Positions 11,600-22,957 of a stretch of 64,000 nt of DNA are shown piece by piece (position 1 is the stretch's first letter; every line of letters begins with the position of its first letter). The DNA is taken from positions 930,001 through 994,000 of the forward strand of contig JAFFJZ010000031.1 of assembly GCA_018340375.1 (NCBI GenBank), given 5' to 3'. The position numbers and the translations under genes are program-made. The notes beneath the pieces are model-generated. The model had not been told where the DNA came from. It searched no databases and saw only the letters and a program-made list of their open reading frames with translations. The DNA comes from Gonatopus flavifemur (lineage: Eukaryota; Arthropoda; Insecta; Hymenoptera; Dryinidae).

Positions 11600-12996
11600 T
11601 ATATACATAACGGATGGATATCCATAGAGAATAGCTTCGTACAGATATGGAAATGAATAAAATATAATGATGTGATCCTCTGTACATTGATCCAGCATCT
11701 ACTTCTATTTCAAAGTTGGGTCGCCATTCAATTGCGATACCGTCTTCTTGGGGGATTACCAACCTTTTCATCTCCTCACACATTTTCTGACATTTCTTTG
11801 GTGTTCCCCTTTTAATGAACGCAATGACAGGATCTGATGTTATAAACAATCTCTGGAATGTGCCTTCATCTGTGGATATCCTGAAAAAAACAGATGCATG
11901 GATGAGAAACCCTAAGAATAAGCGTGGATAGATGTAATGACCACAGCGATTTCTCACCCAATCATTTTCCTAGAGTGATTCTCCCGATATCTTTTCAGGT
12001 CTTTGTTCCTAGACTCTTGGGCCTATCCAGAAAATATCCCAATGGGAAGGGGAAGATTTTCAATAATGGTTGCCCCGTGCAATAGGATCACGTGTATATT
12101 TTCACAAACGCTCGAGCAGTTTCAATAGCATACCTCCCATATTCTTGTACATTGATTGCGAGCCCACTCGCAAGAACCGATGAAATTATATTGATTCTGG
12201 CTAGTAACTTCCCATCAAACCCTGGAAATTCTTGTGGTGGAAATTTAGCAAAAAATTGAACATTTAGGTTTGTATTTTTCTGACCAACGTGATCGGATGA
12301 TCAACACCGGAAAGCTCTTCACTTCACATCAATTTTGGCACGTCTTACCGGTTGTTTATGCTACTACTTCAATGTTGTCGAAAAATTTCCGCGCAGTATT
12401 CCCATCATCTGTACTGCCGAAACCTTGTTTCGGTTTGTCAACCAGAATGCCCGATTTGTTAGGCAGCTCAAAATGGATACGGTTTTTTCGTCTCCTCCTA
12501 GGGACCCCTTTGTTCTTCCCTAAACTGAAAAAGTGCGATACATTCACACGTGAATTCATGAATGGTAGAAATCCTTTCTCGGTCGTTATACAAACCTTGC
12601 GTTTCCTGTACGAAAGTCGATACGATATGTGCAGGACACATTCTAAAAAACGTTCCCTAGCGTGAAGCACAGGCAATGAGAACTTCAAAGCATTCTCATC
12701 CACTCTCATGTTTGATAGATTGTCAATATTATTTAATTGAGAGATTCTAGCTCTGCACAAATAGCATGTCAAACTACTCGATTCGGTTAACGCTGCGCAA
12801 GCCTAGAATTCCAAGGAATTCCGGAATTTATGTGCCCAACATTATGAATCCACCCTAGAACTGTTTTATTGTACAAAAGTTCCGAAAAAACTGTTTCGGA
12901 AACCCAAAAACTTGCAGACTCACTTTGCCGTCGATCACAGTTAAAGCTAGTTCAAATCCAAATGCACCTCCAGGAAAATTATACACGGATGAATAA

Positions 12997-13650
12997 CACA
13001 GGCCTGCGAGGTTTTTCCCCCTTGGAACTGGTGACCATTTTCCGAAGTAATTTGCTGCGTAGAATCCGAATCCGGAGCCAGAATTGGGCTATCACGTCAG
13101 GATTTTGAGATATCTGAGGGTAAATACGCGAAAAATGCGGTTTTTCGCTACTTTTGAGGTTATGTACAGGACGCATAAAATTTTTTTGATCTTTTCTCTC
13201 AACTTCATCAATTTGCACTACTCTTCCCGTTTAAAATGAGCTATTGAACGTTCATGTACGATTTTTTCTCGCAAAGTTACGACCATTCTAAGTTGTGTAA
13301 TATGTCCCAACAACAGAATGAGTATTCACATTTATTACACTGATCGACAATGAAATTCTCCTTCAAATGAAATTCTCTTTTCTGAAGTAATTTTCTGCGT
13401 AGAATCCAAATCCGGAGTCAGGATTGGGCCATCGCGTAAGCATTTCAAGATATTTAAGATTAGGTCCACGAAAAATGGGTTTTTTGATTACTTTGGAATT
13501 CATGTACTGAGTGCACAATTTTTTTTAGTCTTTCCTTCTAATTGCATCATCCAGTACTACTCTTACTCTTCAAGATAAGCTATTAATCGGTGACCTACAA
13601 TTTCTCCTTGCAGAGTTACGAGTATTCCAAGTTGTGAAATATATCCCCAA
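12997..13650. repeat. Left terminal region of TAA element, doubled
   Basis: A unit at about 13035-13300 (TTTTCCGAAGTAATTTGCTG, AATCCGAATCCGGAG and further on) recurs in direct orientation, diverged, at 13376-13650. Both are related to the inverse of the right terminal unit at 16430-16700. Confidence 0.75.
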
Positions 13651-14066
13651 GATTATAATATTTCTAGGATCTCCTGAGGGTGCTGCCAGGATGTATGGGA
13701 ATGAAAATTCTAATTTTCTAATATGATATTCTTATTCAGCGACCCAAAAACTTATATGTTCACATATTCAAGGAAAATTTCCCTTCAAAAAAATGGGTTC
13801 CCCAAAGGGTTGATAATTCACCGACCTGCGGAATATAAGTTTTTATTTTCCCTTCGAACAATAATGGTTCCTTTCCAGGTATTCAGATTGTGGAACTAAA
13901 ATATAACGCCAGTTTTTTTACAGCACATCGGTATTCATTTTTATGTGAGATATGAATATTTACAGTTTTTTAAACAATTTGTATGAACTAAAAATATATA
14001 CGGTTTATCTAAAATTCAGACATGGGGCTGCACTGGTTTCAAACAAGACCTAAGATACTAGATAAA
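13651..14066. other. AT-rich internal part of TAA element
   Basis: Lies between the doubled terminal unit and the 3-prime end of the minus-strand gene. No gene, repeat unit or RNA recognised. Confidence 0.4.
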
Positions 14067-15761
14067 TCAAAAGGACTTATGATATCTTTTTCTAGTTTCT
14101 TCAAAACTTCTGTTTGATCTCTTTCTGTTGTACTCATGATTCGGTTCATCTCTCTTTAACATCCAGCAATAGTCAGCCATCATTCTAACGTCCCACCTTC
14201 CTTGATATCTGGTCTCCATAACCTTAAGGTCTTGATGAAATCTCTCCCCTTGCTCTTCACTGACAGCACCAAGATTCTCGGGGAAAAAGTCAATATGGGA
14301 ATGCAAATAATGGAGTTTTATACTCATATTACAACCCAGGGTTTTGAAATTGTTAAGCATGCTGTTGACTATATTTTCATAATCAGGGCTTTTTCTGTTC
14401 CCTAAAAAATGTTGTACGACTTCCTTAAATGACTTCCAACCGAGCTTCTCGGTTTTATTCATAGTTTTTTCAAAGTCAGGATCTTGCATCAATTTCCTTA
14501 TGTCTGGACCAACAAAACGCCTTCTTTTATCTTCGCATCCGATAAATGCTTGAATTTATCACATAAATATTTGAAACAAAGACCATCTTTAGGCAATGCC
14601 TTTACGAATTGCTTCATAATGCCTAATTTGATATGAAGCGGAGGTAGCAGAATTTTGGAGCGGTCAACTAGTGTTTCGTGTACAACATTTTTACTTCCAG
14701 GGTTCAATGATGCTCTCTGTGGCCAATCTTTCTGGATCCAATGTCGTGCTCTATTCCTACTATCCCATTCACATAGAAAACAGGGTATTTTGTATACCCT
14801 CCTTGTTGACCAAGCAACATAGTTAATATTTTGAGATCACCACATATAGTCCAGTTATGATTGGAGTAATTTATTTTGGAGGACGAACTCCAAATTTTCA
14901 TAACATTCTTTCAAATGAGTAGAATGTCCAATAGGCAAAGAAGCAAATTTATTACCATTATGTAACAATACTACTTTGAGGCTCCGTTTCGAAGAATCTA
15001 TAAAAAGTCTCCAATCATTTGGATTGTATTCTACATCAAACATTTTGAGTAGGCCAGGCACATCACAACAATACACTAAATTTTTTCTTGAGCAAAATAC
15101 GGTAGAAAATCCTTCTCTCTATTTCTATACCAATAAAAGTTCGTTGTACGATCCAGCATGTTTTTTCTTTCAATCTGGAACCGAGTAATTCCGCAGCATC
15201 TTTCGGAAGATTAAGATCTCTTGTCAAATCATTCAATTCACTTTGAGAAAACAGTGGTGGTGTTTCGTTGCACTCGTAATATTCATCGTCAGGATCTGAA
15301 GTATTCATTATAGCCTCTTGAAATAAACTAGGATCAGATGAAAATGGTTGGGCAGGATGGCATAACTCTTTGCTATCAGGATCTTTATACGTAGGTAAAA
15401 TCACAGAACGAATATCAGGATAACTTATCGCTGCTTTATTTTTAGAATTAAATCCTTTTATGTTTGAACAGCAGAAGTAACAATCGTTGATATGATTTTG
15501 CGGTTCCATCCAAATCATTGGAGTCTGTAAACTAAAACAATGTTTTTCTCCTCTTGACCATTTCCGAAGTTCACGTACACATGTCGAACACACTTTATGA
15601 GGCGCCCATTGTTTGTCTTGGTTTTTTATGTTGATTTTGAAATAGCTATCGTATAGTTCTTCAATACATTTAGAAATTATTTGTTGCTGTCTCTTTATTA
15701 CATAATTTCCACATATGTAGCAGAAGTTATCTGGAGCATTGATACATTTTCGAGAAGCCAT
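14067..15761 (-). pseudogene. Protein of TAA element (CYICG ... EQGERFHQD family)
   Basis: Read from the Met at 15761: an N-terminal Cys-rich part (APDNFCYICG, HKVCSTCVREL, DCYFC) of zinc-finger appearance, then SQSELNDLTRDLNLPKDAAE, RLFIDSSKRSLKVVLLHNG, GHSTHLKECYENL, a GDLK...LLGQQGGYTKYP block, LLPPLHIKLGIMKQFVKAL and finally SEEQGERFHQDLKVMETRY. I know this motif order from an unnamed protein family that is highly multicopy in insects and some other invertebrates. No enzyme activity is established to my knowledge; a transposase role is inferred from its position between TIRs. At least four frameshifts (near 15065, 14880, 14705 and 14495) kill it. Confidence 0.75.
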
Positions 15762-16745
15762 TTGTGAAACTTTTTTTTAAATACACGAAATTCACAACAA
15801 TTACTGGACACTCGATACTTGTACACGGAGGAAAAAATTAGAACAACAATCAGTACATTCCGAGTGAATTAGTGGAATAATGTCTGAACATAGCAACAAA
15901 CAATCTACGATCTCCGCAGTGCTGGCTCGAAGGATATTACCGCCCGGCGCGAGAATTTTGTAGGCGTCCGATTATAATAGTGTAGCATATTGCATAAATA
16001 TATATTTATGTGATATGCTATAAGCATTTTCTACCGTATTTCGCTCAAGAAAAAAATTTAGCGTATCGTTGTGATGCGCCTGGCCTACTCAAGGTGTTTC
16101 ATGTAGAATACAATCCCAAGTCAATCCCCTTCATTCATTCAACATTTTTCTGGAGCATTTTGGTGCGCTGAATCCGCATATGGCTCCAGAATTGCTATAT
16201 CACGTCAGGTATTTGGGATATTCCGACCTAAAAATGTGGAAAACACTGTTTTTTGGCATATTTGAGGTTCCGTAAAGTCGAAAGGTAATTTTTTTCACAA
16301 AACCAATAGATGCACCTCAAAGTATCAGTCATCCTCTTCCAAATGCCGTTGAGTTTGCTGGAATATCTTTTTTTTTCATTGAGATACGACAATTTTAAAT
16401 TTGTGCGCTCATGTACTCAATAAATAGGTGGAGACACAATTTTCAAACTGTCGTATCTCAATGAAAAAAAAAGGTATCTGAGCAAACTCAACGGCATTTG
16501 GAAGAGGAGGACTTATACTTTGAGGTGCATGTATTGGTTTTGAGAAAAAAAATTACCCTTCGACTTTACGTAACCCCAAATATGTCGAAAAACAGTGTTT
16601 TTCACATTTTTAGGTCGAAATATCTCAAAAACCTGACGTGATAGAGCAATTCTGCAGCCAGATTCGGAATCAGCGGATCAAAATGCTTCGGAAAAAGATA
16701 TCATTGTTTGAGGGGGAAAAAAAAGTCAAATTTCGCAGGCCTGTG
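15762..16745. repeat. Right terminal region of TAA element with internal palindrome
   Basis: 16140-16420 and 16425-16690 are inverse copies joined head to head: shared arms include TATCACGTCAGG and ATGCCGTTGAGTTTGCT. In addition 16030-16125 is an inverted, diverged copy of the coding segment at about 15015-15110 (CTGGCCTACTCAA). So this end has been rebuilt by at least two inverted duplications. Confidence 0.8.
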
Positions 16746-17297
16746 TAATCAATTTGGCTGGTCAAATAAATTTTCTCCTCCCTTGTTACCGATTCTGTTT
16801 CTTTGATGAATTGGATTTTGATGGGCCGGCAAAAACGCGTTGACGAGGGATAAGGATTTTTGCAAATAATAGTGCCTGAAATTTCATCCTGGAGCTGTAG
16901 TGGAATCAGCGATGAGCAGGAAATGTGCTCAGTATCTTCTCTCATTCCATCGATATTCGATATCTTCTGCTCATAAACATTTCCAGTAGTGCCATCGGAA
17001 ACATACTTCACGTGGAGAACTAGTTGTCGTTGTTCCCCGGGAGGCAAGTCCACAACCATCAGTAAACGTTCAATTGTATGGAATAATAGATCCTTAAGAG
17101 GCACTTCACATTTTGTATCCGAATAACTCATGTTTCCAGGATATGTTTCCAGTTTCGCCTTAGCAATCTGAGGAAAGACAATCATGTTGGGGAGAGTTGT
17201 GATTTCTTTGGAGTGATAATTTTTTTTCTTGGAACTATACAAATCTTCATGGCATGAAGAGTTTTCCTAGAAGATGATAGAATAGTGTCTAGAATAG

Positions 17298-17423
17298 GGC
17301 TGGGGCTATGATTCGAGTCAATGTGATTTCATATAGGACTTTGATCAAGTTTTCATACGAATTTATAGAAACTTGATAAACATTCCATATAATATCACAT
17401 TGAACGAGATTATAGCTCCAGCC
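17298..17423. repeat. Hairpin MITE-like insert in Transib gene, left arm
   Basis: Imperfect inverted repeat of about 42 bases each side (GGCTGGGGCTATGATT against AATCTATAGCTCCAGCC-like ends) with a ~40-base loop. It is present at the same place in the right arm (23784-23908), so it predates the giant inverted duplication. It makes the open frame 17289-17537 look longer than any real coding segment. Confidence 0.65.
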
Positions 17424-17868
17424 ATACTCAAGAGAGTGCATAATGAATTTTGAGAATGAAAATCTTTTGAATTCATTGCGATTTAGGATGAGAACTTGTT
17501 GAATCTCTCCGAAAAATTCCTGAGAATACAAAAACAATATGCTTAAGGGGTTGTATTATTACCATCCTTTACGGAGGATAGATGTCATGCTGACATTACA
17601 AAGCAGAATCTCTCACTCCATTATGGGCTCTGGCAGGCAAATTGGCGTCTACTAACAAACCCAGTCCTCCTTCCAGAATCATTTTCCTCCATGCAGATAA
17701 TTCAGCCACTTTGAAATGATGAAAATTTGGAACAGCAGCAAGAAGAGGATCTACGAACCCTCTAGTCTCCAGCGCAGATTCAGGGTTATTTCCAGTCCCT
17801 TCAAAATTCGTTTGTGGTTCTGCAGTTGTGGGACTGCATTGTATGATTTTCCTCTTTCGACTGCTTAC

Positions 17869-18290
17869 TAGACCGGAGCGAAGAACAAAAAAGTTTTCAA
17901 ATGGAATCGTAATAGTGCGGAAAAGTTGCTACTCGTTAACATAAACACAATGGAAAAAAAATTTTTGAAATCGGACAATATTTTCCGTTCGCGCATCGCG
18001 TTCAAAATTTTCGAATTCGAACAAAAATTTAACAAATATGCACAAAATTGCAGAAGGGGTATATGCTGTCCAATTGAGCCCATTTTTTTTGTATTTAACA
18101 TGGCTTAGAGGCATAGAATGAGGGAAAAATGCCACACAACCCTCCTCTACCTCTCTCCAACCCCTTCGAAGGGGTGATAATGGACAATTCCCGTTAAAAA
18201 TAGCTTGTATTACAGGAGGTGCAAATGGTAACCCATCGACCTGATTTTTCGTACATTAGATGTTTTGAGGCGCGAAGTGGAAAAAATTAT
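17869..18290. repeat. Left TIR of 8-bp-TSD element
   Basis: The inverse of 21340-21758. Strong match in the outer 140 bases, then fading, with shared blocks such as CCTTCGAAGGGGTGA and GATTTTTCGTACAT. It holds a C/G-rich run whose length differs between ends. Confidence 0.85.
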
Positions 18291-18839
18291 TCTCTACCTC
18301 CCCTCTGCATGTTCCCCCCAAGGGGGAGGGGGGCTCTGTCCCGACTACACGAGCTAAAATAGGAATTGCAGATATTTAGCAAAATTTCCTTGTAGAACGC
18401 GTTACGTTTTGTTTTGATTGCCATCCGTTCGGTCGGCGTCTCGGCTTCGTTCCCCACTCCCTTCTTCTCGACTCTGGGATTCCAAGAAACGGAGCGTATC
18501 AGCGAGGAATTACTCTACTGGTCACTGGAAGTATATGATTATCTGGCTTGTTGCATAGCAAAGGAGCGCTTCTCGGACTGGAAATTTTTTTTATCAGCGT
18601 TGTTCAAAATTTCATAGCCTGCATTAGATCACGATCACATCGATCACCAATTTCATTTCATGTATGTTATTAAATCGTATGATCATATAATTCATTGGCT
18701 TGTCGCAGAACATTCTTCGCTAATGTTAATTAAATCTAATTATATCTAGGATGTTTAGTGCATCAGGTTGACGTGGAAATATTCATATTAGAACGAACCA
18801 ATCTAACAATATTGGATTGTCTTTGAGTGACGAATATAA

Positions 18840-21170
18840 TTTCGAGAATTTATTGAAATTTCAAGAATTTTCAAACAATTTTTTGGTGCACCAAAACCAC
18901 TACCACCGGCGATTCTTCCCACCAATGCCGATATCGTAAAATGTTGGAATGAAGTCAAGTATGACATGGCAGTAAAGTCTAGTGACTGTAAACCTGGAAG
19001 GAACTTGAGCTTCTCAGACGTGGCAAACATTGTAGCTCAACAGATTGAGTCAAAATATTCCAAAGCTTCGATTTCTGTCGTGTGTCACACAAGAGTCGTT
19101 CGAAAGATCAAGCAACAGCATGATTGCTATTATGCACTTCGTAAATCATATCAAAGGGACAAAACCAGGGCCGGAAAAAAGAATGAGTACAATGACTTCA
19201 TTCATAAATCTTATAACACATTATTTGACATATCATCTTGCAAGTGCAAGATGACACTACAATGCAATTGCAGAAAAACCTTTGAGAAATGTATTTGTCC
19301 AAATCCTGTAGTTGTCAGCTGCAATTGCCGTAAGGATAGGAAAATACCTACATTGGAACTGAAGTTTCTCTACGCACAAAGACACCTCAGAATAGGTAAA
19401 ATTGGATTGACGGTAGATAAGAAGGAAACACAGAAACTTACATCAAAGTTACAAAGAAAAGCTCGTCAGCTTAATCTGCTTAGCGTGCCAATACAAGACT
19501 TCCCTGGTCCCTCCGTTGGCAGTACCGATCCGGAAACAGAAGAGACAAATGTTGATGTCGATGATGATTCGGACTTTCAGCCCACACGTTTTTCGTCTGC
19601 CCTGTCAAGAAGCTCAAAGTCCCCACAGATGCGCCTGTCGCTTCCAACAACTGCTTTGACAAGTACTCGTTTTGGCCTGTCTGACAGAGCAACAGCTGCT
19701 ATCACATCTAGCGTGCTGAAAGACCTAGGTCTTATTACTGATAGTGATACATCTCTGATCGTTGATAGGAGCAAAATTTGAAGAGAAAAAGAAAAGTGCA
19801 GAGTGAAACGTACTAATTTAGAGCGACGGGAACATCAAATGAACGGCCCAATGTGTGTATACTTTGATGGTAGGGCAGATAACACTTTAGTGTTGGTTGA
19901 AAAAGGAGTAAAACGATACCAATCTGTGAAAAAAGAGGATCATATTACAGTAATTGAGGACTCGGGTTCAAAGTATCTTTGCCATCTAGTACCTACTCCC
20001 AAAAGTGGAGAGGACACTGCTTTCTGTATCATAGACTATTTCGAAGAAAATGAAATAGATACTTCTAAAATTGAAGTAGTTGGGACTGATGGGACAGCAA
20101 CAAACACTGGCTGGAAACGGGGAGCAATTAAGTATATAGAAATGCGTTTGAAGAGGCCAATACAGTGGGTGATCTGTCTTTTACATTTCAATGAGTTACC
20201 TCTGAGGCATCTTGTAGGAACATTCAATGGTACAACCGCTGGAACGAAGTCTTTGAGTGGCCCTCTCGGCGAACGGCTGGTTGGTTGCGAGTCTTTGCCT
20301 GTAGTTGCATTTAATAAAATTGAATGTGTCATTCCACAAATTGACCCACAAATTCTGAGTAAAGACCAGAGATACCTACATGACATCGCCGTTTCCATTG
20401 CTGCTGGGTCTTGTTCCTCGGACCTAGCAAATCGAGATCCGGGACCAATATCTCATGCTCGGTGGTTGACGACAGCGAACCGGTTTTTGAGACTATATAT
20501 TTCATTTGAAAACCCACCTGAAAATCTTATCAACATCGTTACATACATCATGACTGTATACGTACCCATGTGGTTTGAAATTGGGACAAGATCTTCAATA
20601 GTTGAAGGACCTAAGCATATTTTTGAATGCATCAAGAGATGTAGAGGCTTACCTGCAGAAGTCCAAGAAGTAGCGAAGAAAGTTATTCAAAGGAATGCCT
20701 TCTTCGCCCATCCCGAAAACCTTCTTCTTTCGATGGTTTTGGATAATAGGCAGGATGTTCGGGAGCTGGGCCTTCGGCGAGTATTGAAATCCAAAGAAAC
20801 TACCACAAAGGGTGAATCTATCAGAAATTTCTTAGTTCCGGCCATAAATTTTGATGCTCATGATTATTTTGATATCATAAATTGGTCTGCAGCCAAAATC
20901 ACATGTCCACCTCTTCTGGCGACCCTTTCATCAGCTGATATTGCAGACTCGATTTCTCAAGGAAAAAAACCAACTCTCTCTCTGAATCTAGCAGACATAA
21001 CCTGTCATACTCAAGCCGTAGAGCGCAGTGTTGAGCTAGTAACACAGGCCTCTTCAGCAGTTTATGGTCATGAGAGACGTGATGGTTTCATAAGAACTAC
21101 ACTCGCCTCTCGTGCTACCATGTCAAAATTTGAGACCAAATCGGAATTCGCAGTCCCTGAATGTGCATAA
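18840..21170 (+). pseudogene. Putative transposase of 8-bp-TSD element, one stop
   Basis: One reading frame, open from 18840 to 21170 except for a single TGA at 19779-19781. It looks like one protein of about 730-775 residues, split by one stop. The frame upstream of the Met at 18966 is already coding-like (APKPLPPAILPTNADIVKCW), so the true start or a splice acceptor lies before it. There is a Cys cluster (SCKCKMTLQCNCRKTFEKCICP), then VYFDGRADNT, a DGTATNTGWKRGAIKYIE motif, CLLHFNELPLRHL, and a C-terminal CHTQAVERSVELVT ... RDGFIRTTLASR block. I recognise the family as one often multicopy and unannotated in arthropods; the aspartates in YFDG and GTDGT are plausible catalytic residues (inference). 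It is the best preserved large protein in the left arm. Confidence 0.75.
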
Positions 21171-21758
21171 TTCTCCACGCCCACGTTTGGTTGGTTGGTT
21201 GGGCAGGGTGTGGGTGGAACTTGCAGAGCAGCCACCTTCCCGTGGTAAGTTCTGAGTCGTTCAAGGAAGGACGGGCCAAGAGCTGCACATCTTCGGCCCC
21301 TCAGGGGAAATAACGAAGGGAGGGGAATACTTTTTTTACTTTCAGCCTTAAAGTTGCCTTATGTACGAAAAATCAAGTCAATAGTTCAGTATTTGCATCT
21401 TCTGCACTACGAACTGCTTTTAACGAAACTTGTTCATCTTCACCCCTTCGAGGGTTTGGCGGTGGGGGGGGGGGGGGGGTAGAAGAGAGGTATGCGGCAT
21501 TCTTCCCCTATTCTACACTTCAAAACAATGTTATGTATAGAAAATGAGCTTGACCGGACAGGATTCACACCTCCTACAGTTTTTCGTATATCTGTTCAAA
21601 TTTGTTCAAATTCGGAAAAATTTCGAACGCGATGCGCGAACGGAAGATATTGTCCGATTTCAAAAATTTTTTTCCCCTGTGTTTGTGTTAACGAGTAGCA
21701 ACTTTTCCGCACTATTACGATTCCATTTGAAAACTTTTTTGTTTTTCGCTCCGGTCTA
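21171..21758. repeat. Right end and TIR of 8-bp-TSD element
   Basis: Begins directly after the transposase stop. 21340-21758 is the inverse of the left TIR and contains a G-homopolymer of about 14 bases near 21465-21478. Open frames 21492-21855 run over TIR sequence and are not genes. Confidence 0.8.
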
Positions 21759-22142
21759 CTGCTTACTGAACAGTCCTCAAAGAGTGTCCTCGGGTGACCA
21801 GCTTGTTTACGAGCCATTTAGAAGAATGGGTTGTTGGAGAGTTCTTGTTACATAGTGGAATAGATAGTTGAAAGACTGGGGCAGGGGGGGGGGTCAACTA
21901 CTGATTTCTATGTTATCAATTAGACGTATTTTATATAAAAAAAGTTCGGTTCGGGAAGGTTCGCAAACCTGTAGTGTTTTTCAACAAACAAATCAACACT
22001 GGTGATCTCGATGCTCGAAAAGGATTGATCCTTGCTCATATAAGAAGTATGTACTCCTTATCGGAATCTATAAGACTTATATACCTTCTATACAACGGAG
22101 GATCGATCCTAGGGATGGTAATTCGGAATCGATTCTTGATAG

Positions 22143-22957
22143 GAATAGAAAGCAGAATCTCTTATTCCATCATAGGCTGTGGCAGGCAAATTGGCGTCTA
22201 CCACTCTAGGATTGACGGTTCATAGACTCGCGATATTTCAATCAGTCAAGATGATCTCCGTCAGCTACGAAGACCTTTTTGCTGTGATAAAAAAAAATCG
22301 TGGTCAGGGCGATGAGTGTTTGAAAGACGCTGTAATTTCTTCTTCAAAAAGCTAGTTTTCATTAGATGGTAGTATCGATGTGTACAAAAATCTGCGAGAG
22401 AAATTGACGGTGAGTTTTTTCGTAACATTCAAACGGAAGTTCGCGGCAATCAAATCGGAGGAGAAATCGTTCGAGAGTCTCGAAGTCAAGAACAAAGAAT
22501 GGCTACAGAAGTTTTTTGAATTCTCAATCGAATCCGAAAATCTGGGGATCATTCTCACCGATCCTGGTAATCATTCGCTTCATCTGAAGTATTATTATCT
22601 AAATACATTATGTTTGATTTGTCCAAAAATATTGCCCGTAATTAATTTGAATTTTGAGAAACTTGACTGAATTTCCAGGATTCATTCTTAACCTCAGTTG
22701 GAGTGTCTCAGGATCCAATGTAATTTTATCCTAAAATTCAGAAAAAGGTGACTGTGGGAAATTACAGTCACGTTTTCTGAATTTTTGAAAGACATTCTTT
22801 CACAGTGTTGATAAGTGATGTCGATCTTTGAAGAGGATCGATAAGGGATAGTAATTCGGAATCGTTTTTTTTGTATAGTAATTATATCGAATCCTTGCTT
22901 GCATTCCATATAAATCTATGGAAACTGAATACTTTCCCTATAGAAAAAGGAATCAAT
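22143..22957. other. Spacer at the centre of the giant inverted repeat
   Basis: About 815 bases without an inverted partner. It includes 22151-22200, a displaced fragment of the Transib coding sequence (CAGGCAAATTGGCGTCTAC, also at 17600-17652). An open frame at 22380-22670 (96 codons) resembles no family I know. Short GATCGATCCT/TAATTCGGAATCG blocks recur around 22860 as diverged copies of arm sequence. Confidence 0.5.

Larger units (their letters stand above)
12997..16745 (-). mobile_element. Unclassified DNA transposon with TAA target
   Basis: Bounded by CACAGGCCTGCG and its inverse CGCAGGCCTGTG. TAA flanks both ends (12994-12996 and 16746-16748). The right arm near 24460-24470 shows the uninterrupted Transib codons with one TAA, so this is a genuine insertion with a 3-bp duplication. 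Both ends hold doubled, diverged ~270-300-bp terminal units: direct at the left, palindromic at the right. The 3-bp site and CAC start recall CMC/CACTA elements, but the encoded protein does not let me confirm that. Confidence 0.85.
17869..21758 (+). mobile_element. DNA transposon with 8-bp target duplication
   Basis: Starts TAGACCGGAGCG and ends with its exact inverse. CTGCTTAC flanks both sides (17861-17868 and 21759-21766). In the right arm the same Transib codons are uninterrupted and contain a single copy of the octamer (inverse, 23339-23346). The TIRs are about 420 bases, nearly identical in the outer 140 bases. An 8-bp duplication suggests hAT, but P and other superfamilies also make 8 bp, and the protein lacks a hAT C-terminal motif that I can see. 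Confidence 0.92.
11690..21817 (-). pseudogene. Transib (RAG1-like) transposase, left arm copy
   Basis: Read on the minus strand. The N-terminus MARKQAGHPRTLFEDC starts at 21817, is cut by an insertion at 21758/17869 and resumes at 17860-17600. The core block (17242-16770) has NMSYSDTKCEVPLKDLL and the first catalytic position VSDGTTG. It is cut by a second insertion at 16745/12997 and resumes at about 12993 with TVIDGK (second Asp). A GT-AG intron (acceptor TTCTAG near 12808) leads to the exon with ALTESSSLTCYLCRARI and GFGSTDDGNTARKFF. The C-terminal AQESRNKDLKRYRENHSRK (about 11960-12030) carries the RAG1-type Glu, but a TAG lies two residues before it. The last exon is about 11690-11880. 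Motif order matches the Transib/RAG1 core. The gene is dead. Confidence 0.85.
881..22142. repeat. Left arm of giant inverted repeat
   Basis: The reverse complement of 22958-38287 aligns block by block with this stretch: 881-1080 with 38080-38287, 1573-1782 with 37430-37618, 2200-2280 with 36880-36960, 8030-8340 with 34540-34840, 9313-9560 with 27190-27444, 12356-12772 with 24683-24985 plus 26337-26430, 16770-17242 with 23965-24450, and 21767-22142 with 22958-23338. By eye, identity is about 95 percent at the outer end and about 97 percent near the centre. The arm contains four transposons absent from the other arm. Without them it is roughly 6.7 kb. The outermost shared motif is TTGTGAC, ten bases, GTCACAA at 881-904. 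Confidence 0.9.

Noticed and set aside
17289..17537. 82-codon frame conserved in both arms
   Set aside because: Half of it is the hairpin insert and it does not continue the Transib motifs; more likely an intron with a MITE.
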